Shown piece by piece: positions 54,446-62,786 of a DNA stretch of 64,000 nt. The stretch's first letter is position 1; the number at the start of each line of letters is the position of its first letter. The DNA lies in contig JAHBXL010000011.1 of the NCBI GenBank assembly GCA_019636495.1, positions 1 to 64,000 on the forward strand. The letters run 5' to 3'. The DNA is from Phycisphaeraceae bacterium. GTDB lineage: Bacteria > Planctomycetota > Phycisphaerae > Phycisphaerales > UBA1924. Made by a program: the position numbers and the translations under genes. A model generated the notes under the pieces. It was not told the origin of the DNA. It saw only the letters and a program-made list of their open reading frames with translations, and did no database searches.

Positions 54446-57400
54446 TCACGGATGGCCGATTCGGGCCGGCGTCTCATTCGGGATACTTCGCTCCTGAGTT
54501 GACGATTGGTCGGGCACCTCGCGGGTGGGCGTCGATCCTACTTCCAAGCCGAACCGTTGGTTCGCAAGGCTCGCTCGCGCCCGCACATCACGCCCGCCCC
54601 AGAGCGAGTACAGGGCGGGAAGCACAAAGAGCGTGAGGAGGTTGTCGGTGATGATCCCGGCGATCACGACGGTTGCCAGGGGTCGTTGCACTTCGGCGCC
54701 GACGCCGGTGTTCAGAGCCATCGGTACAAATCCCAGCGCGGCCACCAGGGCGGTCATAAGAATCGGGCGTAGGCGGATGAGCCGGGTCTGCTCGATCGCC
54801 TCGTTGACACTCATGCCGTGGGCGATGCGCTGGCGGATCGTCGACACGAGCACCAACCCGGTGAGCATCGACACGCCCGACACTGCGATGAAGCCGACCG
54901 CCGCCGACACGGTGAAGTCCAGGCCCCGCAGCATCAGGGCGAGCACGCCGCCGAGGGCGGCGAAGGGCACGCCGGTCAGCACGATCGCGGCGTCGCGCCA
55001 GCTTCCCACGCTGAAGTAGAGCAGGAGCGCAATCGAAGCGATCACGATCGGGACGATCACGTACAGACGTCGGGTGGCCCGTTCGTAGTGCTCGAACTGT
55101 CCCCCAAAGGTCGTGTAATAGCCCGTCGGCAGCTTCACATCTTGGGCGATGCGCTCGCGGGCCTCGGCGACAAAACCGCCAAGGTCGCGGCCGCGGACGT
55201 TCATTTGCACGACCACGCGCCGCTTGCCCCAGTCGCGGTTGACGACCGTCGGGCCATCGGTGGGCGAGATTCGGGCGAGGCGGGCGAGCGGGATGCGTTC
55301 GCCGGCAGCAGTAGGGACGAGCAACTCGCCGACCGCGTCGGGGTCGTTCCGGTAGCGATCAGGCAGCTCCAATGTGAGATCGAATCGCCGCTCTCCGTCG
55401 CGGATTTGCCCGACCTTGATCTCTCCAATCGCCTGCACGATCTCGAGCACGTGCTGGGCGGGGATTCCGTATCGCGCTATGGCGTCCTGGTCAACCCGGA
55501 TCTGGAGCACCGGCGCTCCGGTGATCTGCTCGACGGAAACGTCCTCGGCTCCGGGAATCGACTCGACGATCCCCTGCACCTGTGCCGCATAGGTCGCCAA
55601 CTGATCCAGGTTGTCGCCGAAGACCAGGACGCCGACATCCGAGCGGATGCCCGCGATCATCTCGTTCATCCGCATCTCGATGGGCTGCATCATGCTCGAA
55701 CGGACGCCGGGGAGCACACCCAGAGCCTCCGAAACGCGCTCTGAAAGCTCCGCCTGAGTCTTTGCTTTCGTCCAGGCCTTCCGCGGCTTCAGTGTGATGA
55801 AGACGTCGTTCTGCTCGATGCCCATAGGGTCGGTCGCTACCGCGGCTGTGCCGAACCGTGTCCAGATGTGCTCAATCTCGTCCGGGAACTTCTCCAGCAG
55901 GTACTTCTCGATGCGCGTGTTGTAGTCGGCGGACTGACCGATGGACACTCCGGAGAGGCGAACGATGTTGCTCACGATCGCCTCCTCGTAGAGACGCGGG
56001 ATGAAGGCCGTCCCCAGGCGGGTCGCCAGCAGGGTGCCGCCGGCGACGATGAGCACGCCGAACGCCACGGTGGTCCAGCGGAAACGGAGCGCGGCGTGGA
56101 CAAACGGGCGGTACACCCGCTGCACGCCGCGGACGATCAGGTTTTCTTTCTCCTTGATACGGCGGCCGAGGACAAAGCTGCACAAGACCGGCGTCAAGGT
56201 GAGCGAGAAGATCAGCGAACTCAGCAGCGCGAAGACGACGGTCAACGCCATCGGCCTGAAGAGCTTGCCTTCGACACCCTCCAGCAGGAGGATGGGCAGG
56301 AACACAATCATGATGATGAGCTCGCCGAACATCGTCGGCTTCCGCACCTCGACGGCGGCGTCGCGCACAATGTCGAGAAGCGGCGTCTTGCCCCCGTGCT
56401 CGTTGTCGTGTCCGATGCGCCTGACGGAGTTCTCGACGATGATGACCGAGCTGTCCACCACCAGCCCGAAGTCGATGGCCCCCAGGCTCAGCAGGCTCGC
56501 GGCAATGCCGAACTGCATCATCAGGCTGAACGAGAAAAGCATCGCCAGCGGGATCGCGAGCGCCACGATCAGACCGGCCCGGATGTTGCCCAGGAACACA
56601 AAGAGCACGGCGATGACAAAGAGCGCACCGAGCAGGAGATTCTCCTGAACGGTATGGATGACGTGATCCACCAGGTCGGTGCGGCGGTAGACCACCTGCA
56701 CGTCTACGTTCGGCGGGAGCGACGACCGTACTTCCTTCAGGCGGTCGTCCAGGCGGCGGGTAATCTCGTGGCTGTTCTCGCCCATGAGCATGAAGCCCAG
56801 CCCAAGCACCGCTTCGCCCTTGCCCTGCGCCGTCACCGCCCCGCGCCGGATCTCGTGACCTTCACGGACGTCCGCGACATCACGCACACGGATCGGCGTC
56901 CCGTTCTCGGCTTTGATCACGGCGTTGGCGACCTGCTCGGTGGTCGCGGTGAGCGCCACGCCGTGCACGAGCATCGACTCGCCGCCGCGTGTGACCTGTC
57001 CCCCGCCCACGCTGGCGTTGTTCCTGGCGAGGGCCTCGGCGAGCTCGTCGATGGTCAGCCCGTACTTGATGAGGCGCGAGGGTTCAACGATGACCTCGAA
57101 CTGCTTGACCATGCCGCCCCAGGTGTTGACCTCTGCGACGCCGCGAACCTGCCGGAGCTGGGGCGCGATGATCCAGTCCTGGGCGGTGGTGAGCTCGGTC
57201 AGCGACGCCGGCGTCTCACCCTTGCCGACGACGAGGTAGTGGAAGACTTCTCCCAGCCCGGTCGCGACCGGGCCCATTTCCGGCCGCTCGATACCCTCCG
57301 GCAGTTCCACCGTTCCGAGCCGCTCGTTGATGAGCTGGCGTGCGAAGTAGATGTCGGTCCCGTCCTCAAAGGTCACGGTGACCTGCGAGAGCCCGAACTT

Positions 57401-57658
57401 CGAGACCGACCGAACTCCGCTGAGGCGTGGCAACCCCGAGATCGCGACCTCCACCGGCTGCGTGATCTGCCGCTCGATTTCTTCCGGGGAGAGCGCGGGC
57501 GCGACGGTGTTGACTTGGACCTGCACCGGCGTGGTGTCGGGGAACGCGTCGATCGGGAGTTGCGAGAGCGAGTGAACGCCCCACGCGACGAAGACGAACG
57601 TTCCCAGGAGGACGAGAAAGCGGTTGCGCAGCGACCAGCCGATGATCCAGTTCAGCAT
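54446..57658 (-). CDS. RND heavy-metal efflux pump, CzcA/CusA-like (block 2)
   Basis: The 1070-residue RND pump begins MLNWIIGWSLRNRFLVLLGT and has LPIDAFPDTTPVQVQVNTVA, GDNLDQLATYAAQVQGIVES and the proton-relay motif DFGLVVDSSVIIVEN (D-x5-D-x6-E). The DSS form differs from the DGA of block 1, so its metal range may differ. It ends LFVLPALYSLWGGRDVRARA followed by a charged tail. It is the last gene of the block: small Cys-rich protein, czcC2, knuckle lipoprotein, czcB2, czcA2. Confidence 0.93.
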   Translation of the reverse strand: MLNWIIGWSLRNRFLVLLGTFVFVAWGVHSLSQLPIDAFPDTTPVQVQVNTVAPALSPEEIERQITQPVEVAISGLPRLSGVRSVSKFGLSQVTVTFEDGTDIYFARQLINERLGTVELPEGIERPEMGPVATGLGEVFHYLVVGKGETPASLTELTTAQDWIIAPQLRQVRGVAEVNTWGGMVKQFEVIVEPSRLIKYGLTIDELAEALARNNASVGGGQVTRGGESMLVHGVALTATTEQVANAVIKAENGTPIRVRDVADVREGHEIRRGAVTAQGKGEAVLGLGFMLMGENSHEITRRLDDRLKEVRSSLPPNVDVQVVYRRTDLVDHVIHTVQENLLLGALFVIAVLFVFLGNIRAGLIVALAIPLAMLFSFSLMMQFGIAASLLSLGAIDFGLVVDSSVIIVENSVRRIGHDNEHGGKTPLLDIVRDAAVEVRKPTMFGELIIMIVFLPILLLEGVEGKLFRPMALTVVFALLSSLIFSLTLTPVLCSFVLGRRIKEKENLIVRGVQRVYRPFVHAALRFRWTTVAFGVLIVAGGTLLATRLGTAFIPRLYEEAIVSNIVRLSGVSIGQSADYNTRIEKYLLEKFPDEIEHIWTRFGTAAVATDPMGIEQNDVFITLKPRKAWTKAKTQAELSERVSEALGVLPGVRSSMMQPIEMRMNEMIAGIRSDVGVLVFGDNLDQLATYAAQVQGIVESIPGAEDVSVEQITGAPVLQIRVDQDAIARYGIPAQHVLEIVQAIGEIKVGQIRDGERRFDLTLELPDRYRNDPDAVGELLVPTAAGERIPLARLARISPTDGPTVVNRDWGKRRVVVQMNVRGRDLGGFVAEARERIAQDVKLPTGYYTTFGGQFEHYERATRRLYVIVPIVIASIALLLYFSVGSWRDAAIVLTGVPFAALGGVLALMLRGLDFTVSAAVGFIAVSGVSMLTGLVLVSTIRQRIAHGMSVNEAIEQTRLIRLRPILMTALVAALGFVPMALNTGVGAEVQRPLATVVIAGIITDNLLTLFVLPALYSLWGGRDVRARASLANQRFGLEVGSTPTREVPDQSSTQERSIPNETPARIGHP

Positions 57659-57694
57659 GAAGGGGCTCCAGTGACTCAGCGTGTGACCGCGTGG

Positions 57695-59194
57695 TCACTT
57701 CTTCAGGTGGTCGACCTCGCAGCACCCTGCGCCCACCGCGTTCTTGAGGATCTCGTTCTTGAGGATGTAGCTGCCTCGGGTGACGATGGTGTCGCCGGGG
57801 CTGAGCCCGCCGCTCACCTCGTAGCGGTCCCCCGCGTCGTAGGCCAGCACCAGCCGCGCCGGCTTGAACGTGGTGCCAGCGGCGTCGGACCTCACGAAGG
57901 CGACGTTGCAGCAACCTTCCCACTGCACCGCCTCCTTGGGAACCGTGATCGCTTGGCGGCTGTCGCCGGCGTTGATCCGGGCGCGCCCGAACATGTTGGC
58001 CCGCAGCAGCCCCGCCCCGTTGTCGAGTTCCACCCGCGCCTTGAGCGTCCGCGTCTTGGGGTCAACCTGCGTGCTGATCCACGTCAGCCGTCCCGAGAAC
58101 GACTTCCCCAGCAGCCCATCGACGGTGACCGAGGCTTGCTGGCCGGTCTTGACGACCGCGAGGTCCGCCTCGGCCAGGTCCACGAGCGCCCACATGGTCC
58201 CCGTGTCGGCCACGGCCAGGAGCGGCTTGCCCGGCTCGACCACCTCGCCCATGACGGCGCCACGCTCAACAACCATTCCGTCGAAGGGCGCCACGAGTTC
58301 GAGGAGCGACCCGGTGTCGCCGTCCTGCTCGACACTCGCGATGTGGTCCTTGGAGAGACCCAGGTTGCGGAGCCGCTGGCGGGCGCGATTCACCGCGATA
58401 CGGCTCTCGGCCGCCCTGGTCTCCGCCTCGAGCGCCTCGCGCTCGATGCCGACGCCCTTGTCCACCAGCGCCCGTTCGCGTGCCGCGTTGGTTTCCCAGA
58501 GCTTGGCGGTTTCCATCGCCTGCAGCAGATCGCTCTTGGCGGTGCCAAGGTCCGTCGAATCAACGACCGCGAGCACGTCGCCCTTCTTGACGACCTCGCC
58601 GAGGTCCTTCTTCATTTCCGCAACCACTCCGCCGGCCCGCGACGACAGTCTCGCGTACCGGTTCGCGTTGTACGCCAGTTCGGCGTTGCGCTCGACGGCG
58701 CGGACCAGCGGCGCCGCCTGAACCTGGACGTACTCGAATCCCACGGTCCGGACAACCTCTGGCGAGACCAGCGTGACCACGGTACTCGATGTCGAGCAGG
58801 TCATCGACGGCTCTTGCTGCCAACGAAGCTCGGCACCGGCCGATTGCGCCCGGGCTGTGTCGGAGCCTGCATCAGCCGGATTGCAGATGACGCATTGCGA
58901 CTCGGGTGTGTCGTGTTCTTTGCACCAGTCACCGGCGGCGACGAACGCCGCCTTCAGGAACGGCCGGCACTTGACGCACACGGCCTCGGGCACGCCGTGC
59001 TCCTTGCACATCCCCAGCCGCTCGATGCGGGTGGGATCACAGAAGGGGCACTTCGCCGCCTCGATGCCGTGCGGGCACGAGGCCGCTGAAGGTGGCGCTG
59101 CCGTGGATTGACCCAAGGCAGTAACCGGCGCGAGCCCAACCGCAGCAAGGCAGAACGCCACGGCGACGAGTCGCGAGATTGTGTTGATCCTCAT
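57695..59194 (-). CDS. RND periplasmic adaptor with N-terminal Cys/His-knuckle module (block 2)
   Basis: The 499-residue adaptor has a signal peptide, then a Cys/His-rich module of about 66 residues at roughly 40-107. This module holds three knuckle-like motifs of the form C-x(1,2)-H-x6-C-x2-C: CPHGIEAAKCPFC, CKEHGVPEAVCVKC and CKEHDTPESQCVIC. After that it has adaptor features: RYARLSSRAGGVVAEMKKDL, EVVKKGDVLAVVDSTDLG, MVVERGAVMGEVVEPGKPLL and WISTQVDPKTRTLKARVELD. It ends with an unusual Cys-rich tail (KNAVGAGCCEVDHLKK). The module also occurs twice in the neighbour at 59205. It may bind zinc or another metal before export. Confidence 0.85.
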   Translation of the reverse strand: MRINTISRLVAVAFCLAAVGLAPVTALGQSTAAPPSAASCPHGIEAAKCPFCDPTRIERLGMCKEHGVPEAVCVKCRPFLKAAFVAAGDWCKEHDTPESQCVICNPADAGSDTARAQSAGAELRWQQEPSMTCSTSSTVVTLVSPEVVRTVGFEYVQVQAAPLVRAVERNAELAYNANRYARLSSRAGGVVAEMKKDLGEVVKKGDVLAVVDSTDLGTAKSDLLQAMETAKLWETNAARERALVDKGVGIEREALEAETRAAESRIAVNRARQRLRNLGLSKDHIASVEQDGDTGSLLELVAPFDGMVVERGAVMGEVVEPGKPLLAVADTGTMWALVDLAEADLAVVKTGQQASVTVDGLLGKSFSGRLTWISTQVDPKTRTLKARVELDNGAGLLRANMFGRARINAGDSRQAITVPKEAVQWEGCCNVAFVRSDAAGTTFKPARLVLAYDAGDRYEVSGGLSPGDTIVTRGSYILKNEILKNAVGAGCCEVDHLKK

Positions 59195-59204
59195 CGTGGA
59201 CTCC

Positions 59205-59855
59205 TTATCCCTTGCCCTTGGGCTTGTTCTTCAGGTCCGGGTTGCACTCGACGCATTGGGATTCGGGGGTGCTGTGCTCTTTGCACCAGTCACCCTTGGC
59301 CTTGAACGCCGCTTCCAGGTAGGGGCGGCACTTGACACAGAGCGCTTCGGCGACGTCGTGCTCCTTGCAGAACCCGTCGCTCTCGATCAGCGAGGGCGTG
59401 CAAAACGGGCACTTGGTCTGCGCGATGCCGTGCTCGCACTGGCCGGCGGCGGGCGTGCCCGCGGTTGCAGGCGCCGTGGTGCCATGCTCACCCGGTTTCA
59501 TCTTCTCCTTGAGTTCGGGGTTGCACTGCACGCACTGCGACTCGGGCATTTCGTGCTCCTTGCACCAGTCGCCCTTAGCGCGGAACGCGGCCTTGAGGTA
59601 TGGCCGACACTGGACGCAGAGCGCCTCCGCGACGCCGTGCTCGCCGCAGAATCCCTCGGAATCGACGAGTCCGGGGTTACAGAACGGGCACTTCTCCTGC
59701 TTGATTTCGTGCGGGCAGCGACCGGTCGCGTCGGCCTTGGCGGCCGTCGGCGTGGTGCCGCCCTTCGAGCCGCCGTCCGCCTGCTTTTTCTCGCAGGCGG
59801 AGACCAACGAAATGGCCGCGATCATGGTCCCGACGATCCACAACTTCACATTCAT
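59205..59855 (-). CDS. Lipoprotein with two tandem Cys/His-knuckle modules
   Basis: The 216-residue product starts with a lipoprotein signal (AAISLVSAC, Cys 21), then two tandem copies of a ~66-residue module. Each copy has nine Cys in the pattern CPHEIKQEKCPFC, CGEHGVAEALCVQC, CKEHEMPESQCVQC. The repeated parts RPYLKAAFRAKGDWCKEH and RPYLEAAFKAKGDWCKEH make them near-identical. The same module is at the N-terminus of the adaptor encoded 10 bp downstream. Its start overlaps the czcC2 stop in an ATGA. The family is not one I recognise. It is likely to bind metal outside the cytoplasm. Confidence 0.72.
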   Translation of the reverse strand: MNVKLWIVGTMIAAISLVSACEKKQADGGSKGGTTPTAAKADATGRCPHEIKQEKCPFCNPGLVDSEGFCGEHGVAEALCVQCRPYLKAAFRAKGDWCKEHEMPESQCVQCNPELKEKMKPGEHGTTAPATAGTPAAGQCEHGIAQTKCPFCTPSLIESDGFCKEHDVAEALCVKCRPYLEAAFKAKGDWCKEHSTPESQCVECNPDLKNKPKGKG

Positions 59856-61282
59856 GGCTTGACCTCCGCGCCCTGAGGGCACTCTTCGGTGGGAGATGGG
59901 ACTTGCAACGGAGACGACGTGTTCAGCCCTTGCGGACCGACGATCTGGATGACTTTCGCCCGAGCAGCCGTCGCGGCGCTGGCGAGGTCGATAAGCGTGA
60001 CGCGGGCCTCGGTGACCGTGCGCTGAGCGTCGAGCAGGTCGAGGAACGACGATCTCCCGGCGCGATATCCCTCGGTCGTCTGCTCGAACGCACGCTGGGC
60101 GTCGGGAACGATCTTGTCCCGGAACGTGTCGAGCTGCGCCTTGGCCGCCTCATACTCGCCGAGCGCCGCGGCCAGCCGTGCGAGCAGGTCGTTGTGGGTT
60201 GCAGTCCGCTGTTGCCGCGCCTGCATGAGCGCGAACCGGGCCGAGAGGATGCTCCCCTCGCGCGCATCCCAGAGGGGGATCGTCATCCCTGCCCCGACCT
60301 CGACGATGCCGTCGTCGCTCTCACCGCGGTAGCCGGCGGCGACCCGCACATCAAGATCGGGAGTGCGCTCGGCCCGTTCCCTCTGTAGACGGGCCTCGGC
60401 GGCTTCTATTTCCTTGTCGGCCACCAGCAGCGTCGGGTGCCCGCTCCGGACGGCCGCCTCCAAGACCTCCGTGTCCAGCGACCCGGGCGTGAGCGGCACG
60501 GCCCCGTCGAGGCGTGCCGCGTCCACCTCAACGCCGCCGAGAAGCAGGCCGAGCTGCTTGACGGAGGCCCGCTGTTCCTGAGCCAGGCGCCCCAGCGCTG
60601 CATCGATCCGATAGACCTCGACACGCGGCCGGATCACGTCGGTTTCGGGGGCCGCCCTGGCCTCGAATCGAGTTTGTGCGGCTGACAGCGTGCCGTCTGC
60701 GAGTTGCCGCAGCTCGGCGTAGAGGCGCTGCTGCTCCCGCAGCGCGACCAGGTGCGCGTATTCGACGGCGATGTCGCCGAACAGGGACCGCCTGCGGGAT
60801 TCGACCGCTGCCAGTCGCGCGGCTCGCTCGGCGGTCGTGGCGGCGACAGCTGCCCGCCTCCGGTCGCCCAAGATGAACGGCTGCGTGAGGCCGACGGTGG
60901 TCTTGGCATCGGCGAACCCGTCACGCCACGAGATGTCCTCCGACGCCACATCGACGCGGGGGTTGGGGTAGAGCGAGGACTGCCAGAGAGCGCCAGAGGC
61001 TACGCCCACCTCGCTTCGCGCCGCGGCAAGGTCTGGGTTCTTGGCCTCGGCCACCGCGAGCAGATCCGCAAGGGTGATCGGCCCGGAAGCCGGTAGCTGA
61101 GCCGCCGAGCGGACCGGTTCGGAAGTCACGCGGCCCGCCTCGTCGGCGAGCGGGATTCGGTCGCGCTCCAAGTCGTCAAGGATGCCGCGCCCGGACAGCG
61201 GATGCCTACCGGCGCAGCCGGCGATCCAGAGGAACAACGCGATGGCGGCGGTCGCCCGGAGGGGGCGCGCCTGAATAGGCAT
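59852..61282 (-). CDS. TolC/CzcC-like outer-membrane factor (block 2)
   Basis: The 476-residue outer-membrane efflux protein has a lipoprotein signal (ALFLWIAGC, Cys 23) and the two-half TolC architecture: DLLAVAEAKNPDLAAARSEV, GLTQPFILGDRRRAAVAATT and PLWDAREGSILSARFALMQA, followed by EGYRAGRSSFLDLLDAQRTV. The ATG at 61282 is chosen because the upstream part of the frame has no signal peptide. It follows the small Cys-rich protein gene by 126 bases and overlaps the knuckle lipoprotein start. Confidence 0.9.
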   Translation of the reverse strand: MPIQARPLRATAAIALFLWIAGCAGRHPLSGRGILDDLERDRIPLADEAGRVTSEPVRSAAQLPASGPITLADLLAVAEAKNPDLAAARSEVGVASGALWQSSLYPNPRVDVASEDISWRDGFADAKTTVGLTQPFILGDRRRAAVAATTAERAARLAAVESRRRSLFGDIAVEYAHLVALREQQRLYAELRQLADGTLSAAQTRFEARAAPETDVIRPRVEVYRIDAALGRLAQEQRASVKQLGLLLGGVEVDAARLDGAVPLTPGSLDTEVLEAAVRSGHPTLLVADKEIEAAEARLQRERAERTPDLDVRVAAGYRGESDDGIVEVGAGMTIPLWDAREGSILSARFALMQARQQRTATHNDLLARLAAALGEYEAAKAQLDTFRDKIVPDAQRAFEQTTEGYRAGRSSFLDLLDAQRTVTEARVTLIDLASAATAARAKVIQIVGPQGLNTSSPLQVPSPTEECPQGAEVKP

Positions 61283-61408
61283 GGTGGAGCTCCAACTGAT
61301 GCACACGGGGTTGCGGGCCAGGTTCCGCGCTGGGCGGATTTTCCCGCGCAACAACACCGCAGCCCCGCTCGATTGCGCGGCCACGGCACGGCGTGAACTC
61401 AGTTGGCA

Positions 61409-61897
61409 CTAAACGGTCAGAACGGTCATACGGGCCATCGGCGTCAGCAGACGCGGTGGTGTCCCGTCCTTCCACATCGGACCGGCCCGGGCCCAGCATG
61501 CTGGATAATGCGTGAGGCTCAACGCATCCCCTGCGGGCATGCATTGGTCGGCGTGGGCGCCTTTGAAACACTTGGCGATCGACAGATCGGCTCGAACTGG
61601 GCCCGTCACGGAGGTTGCGACACTCCCGTTCAGGGGGACATCCACGCACCCGCAATCTTCCGAGCCGTGTGCAATGGGCCCCGATGTCAATCGGCTTTCG
61701 TCGGTTTCGTGATCCTCTTCGCAGCAGTCGCGCACCCCGGGTACGCACGGTTCGCTGATCGTCCAGCCCCAGCCCCCGTCGCGCTCGCAGCCCAGGCACA
61801 ACCCATGGCCGCTGGGCACTCCGGCCCAGAGGGACTGGAACAAGAAGCCCAGGCCAGCGAGCAGAACCAGCAGGAAATGGAGGAAACGAGTGACCAT
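61409..61897 (-). CDS. Small secreted Cys-rich protein heading RND block 2
   Basis: The 162-residue protein has a signal-like segment (MVTRFLHFLLVLLAGLGFLF) then SGHGLCLGCERDGG, a Cys-rich part (PGVRDCCEEDH, HGSEDCGCVDVPL) and further Cys in AKCFKGAHADQCMPAGD. Its C-terminus is GTPPRLLTPMARMTVLTV. The ATG at 61897 is used; an upstream ATG (61951) would add 18 non-signal residues. It is related in layout to the proteins at 53932-54363 and 62146-62628, and it precedes the second RND operon. No function is known. Confidence 0.6.
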   Translation of the reverse strand: MVTRFLHFLLVLLAGLGFLFQSLWAGVPSGHGLCLGCERDGGWGWTISEPCVPGVRDCCEEDHETDESRLTSGPIAHGSEDCGCVDVPLNGSVATSVTGPVRADLSIAKCFKGAHADQCMPAGDALSLTHYPACWARAGPMWKDGTPPRLLTPMARMTVLTV

Positions 61898-62145
61898 TGA
61901 GTGTCGGCGAATGGTATCCAGATGATGGGGGGTCAGCCGATGCCTGTCCACCGGCTACCAATCCTCGCCCGTTATCGGCAGTAATTGAGACTAGATCGAG
62001 GACGTTTCTGTCCGAGCGGCATCCGGTCGGGCGGAAAGTTCCCTGAACCGACAGCCTTAGGGCCAGCCGTCACCAACCGCCCGGCGGAAATCGAACCCGC
62101 GGGTCCGCAACGCCGTACCATGACCACCGATATACTCCGGGAAGT
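61898..62145. other. Divergent intergenic region between RND block 2 and block 3
   Basis: This ~250-base stretch separates the two divergently oriented small Cys-rich genes and must hold both promoters. On the plus side it holds the element CCGATATACTCCG (62127-62139). A T-arm-like palindrome with a TTCGATT loop on the minus strand lies near 62084-62100. It looks like a degenerate tRNA 3' end, but no acceptor stem can be paired. No gene is seen. Confidence 0.5.
62127..62139 (+). promoter_or_regulatory. 13-nt conserved element and dyad at the block 3 small Cys-rich gene
   Basis: CCGATATACTCCG is identical to the minus-strand element at 54383-54395. ATACT at 62132-62136 and AGTAT at 62143-62147 form an inverted repeat with 6 bases between, running over the ATG at 62146. 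If TATACT is the -10 box, the transcript would start almost at the ATG and be nearly leaderless. Confidence 0.45.
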
Positions 62146-62628
62146 ATGCTCCACCGTGGCAGTCCATTCCGGCTTCTCGTGACCGCCCTCTTGGCGGTCG
62201 CGGTTCCATTCTGCTGCTGCAACTTCCACTCTTGGTTCAGCGCGTGCGGTCCGTGCCAGGCTCCTGCTTCGGATCGCCAAGGCGAGACGCTGGCCCATGT
62301 TCACGCCGACGGGGCGAGCCACGATCACTCCTCCCGCCATGAGCACCAAGACGGGCCTACGTCCAACGATGGGGACGATTACTCCCCCAAGCCGTGCGCG
62401 CCGGGTGACGAGCACGACTGCGACTGCGGCAAGAACAGCGGGATGATGCTCACGGTCCAGAAGTCAACCGTCGAGTTGCCCGCGCCCGTGGTCATCGCCG
62501 TTCTCGACTGGGCCCTGCCTGCTAATGTGCTTCCGCCAGCCCTTTTCCGGGGCCTGGACCGGCAACTGCGCGTCGTCGAACGACCGCAGACATCGCTTCT
62601 GCGCCAGCACTGCGCGCTCATCGTGTAG
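62146..62628 (+). CDS. Small secreted Cys/His-rich protein heading RND block 3
   Basis: The 160-residue protein begins with a signal-like stretch (FRLLVTALLAVAVPFCCC). It has the Cys pair FSACGPCQAP, a His/Asp-rich region (HVHADGASHDHSSRHEHQDG) and an acidic Cys cluster (KPCAPGDEHDCDCGK). It then has ELPAPVVIAVLDWALPANVL and the C-terminal TSLLRQHCALIV, close in layout to the small proteins of blocks 1 and 2. It precedes an RND adaptor by 158 bases. A metal-binding role is suggested by composition only. Confidence 0.6.
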   Translation: MLHRGSPFRLLVTALLAVAVPFCCCNFHSWFSACGPCQAPASDRQGETLAHVHADGASHDHSSRHEHQDGPTSNDGDDYSPKPCAPGDEHDCDCGKNSGMMLTVQKSTVELPAPVVIAVLDWALPANVLPPALFRGLDRQLRVVERPQTSLLRQHCALIV

Positions 62629-62786
62629 CAAATCGGCCTGTACCGACGATTCGCAGTCGCCGAAGCGCTGAAAGTGCGCTTGGAGACACCGGAATCGTCG
62701 GCGGGCTTCCGCGCGCCCCCATCGCGATTCGGCGCACCCCATCCATCTGACTGACCTGTTCTTGCACCCTCACCGGAGGTCCTCGC

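Noticed and set aside
55868-59089. Long plus-strand reading frame (about 1,073 codons) over czcA2/czcB2
   Set aside because: It is a shadow of the minus-strand RND genes, with no domain pattern.
62084-62100. T-arm-like sequence (minus strand) resembling a tRNA 3' half
   Set aside because: The stem and TTCGATT loop are present, but no matching acceptor or D-arm can be found within about 80 bases, so it is not a tRNA gene. It may be a remnant or chance.
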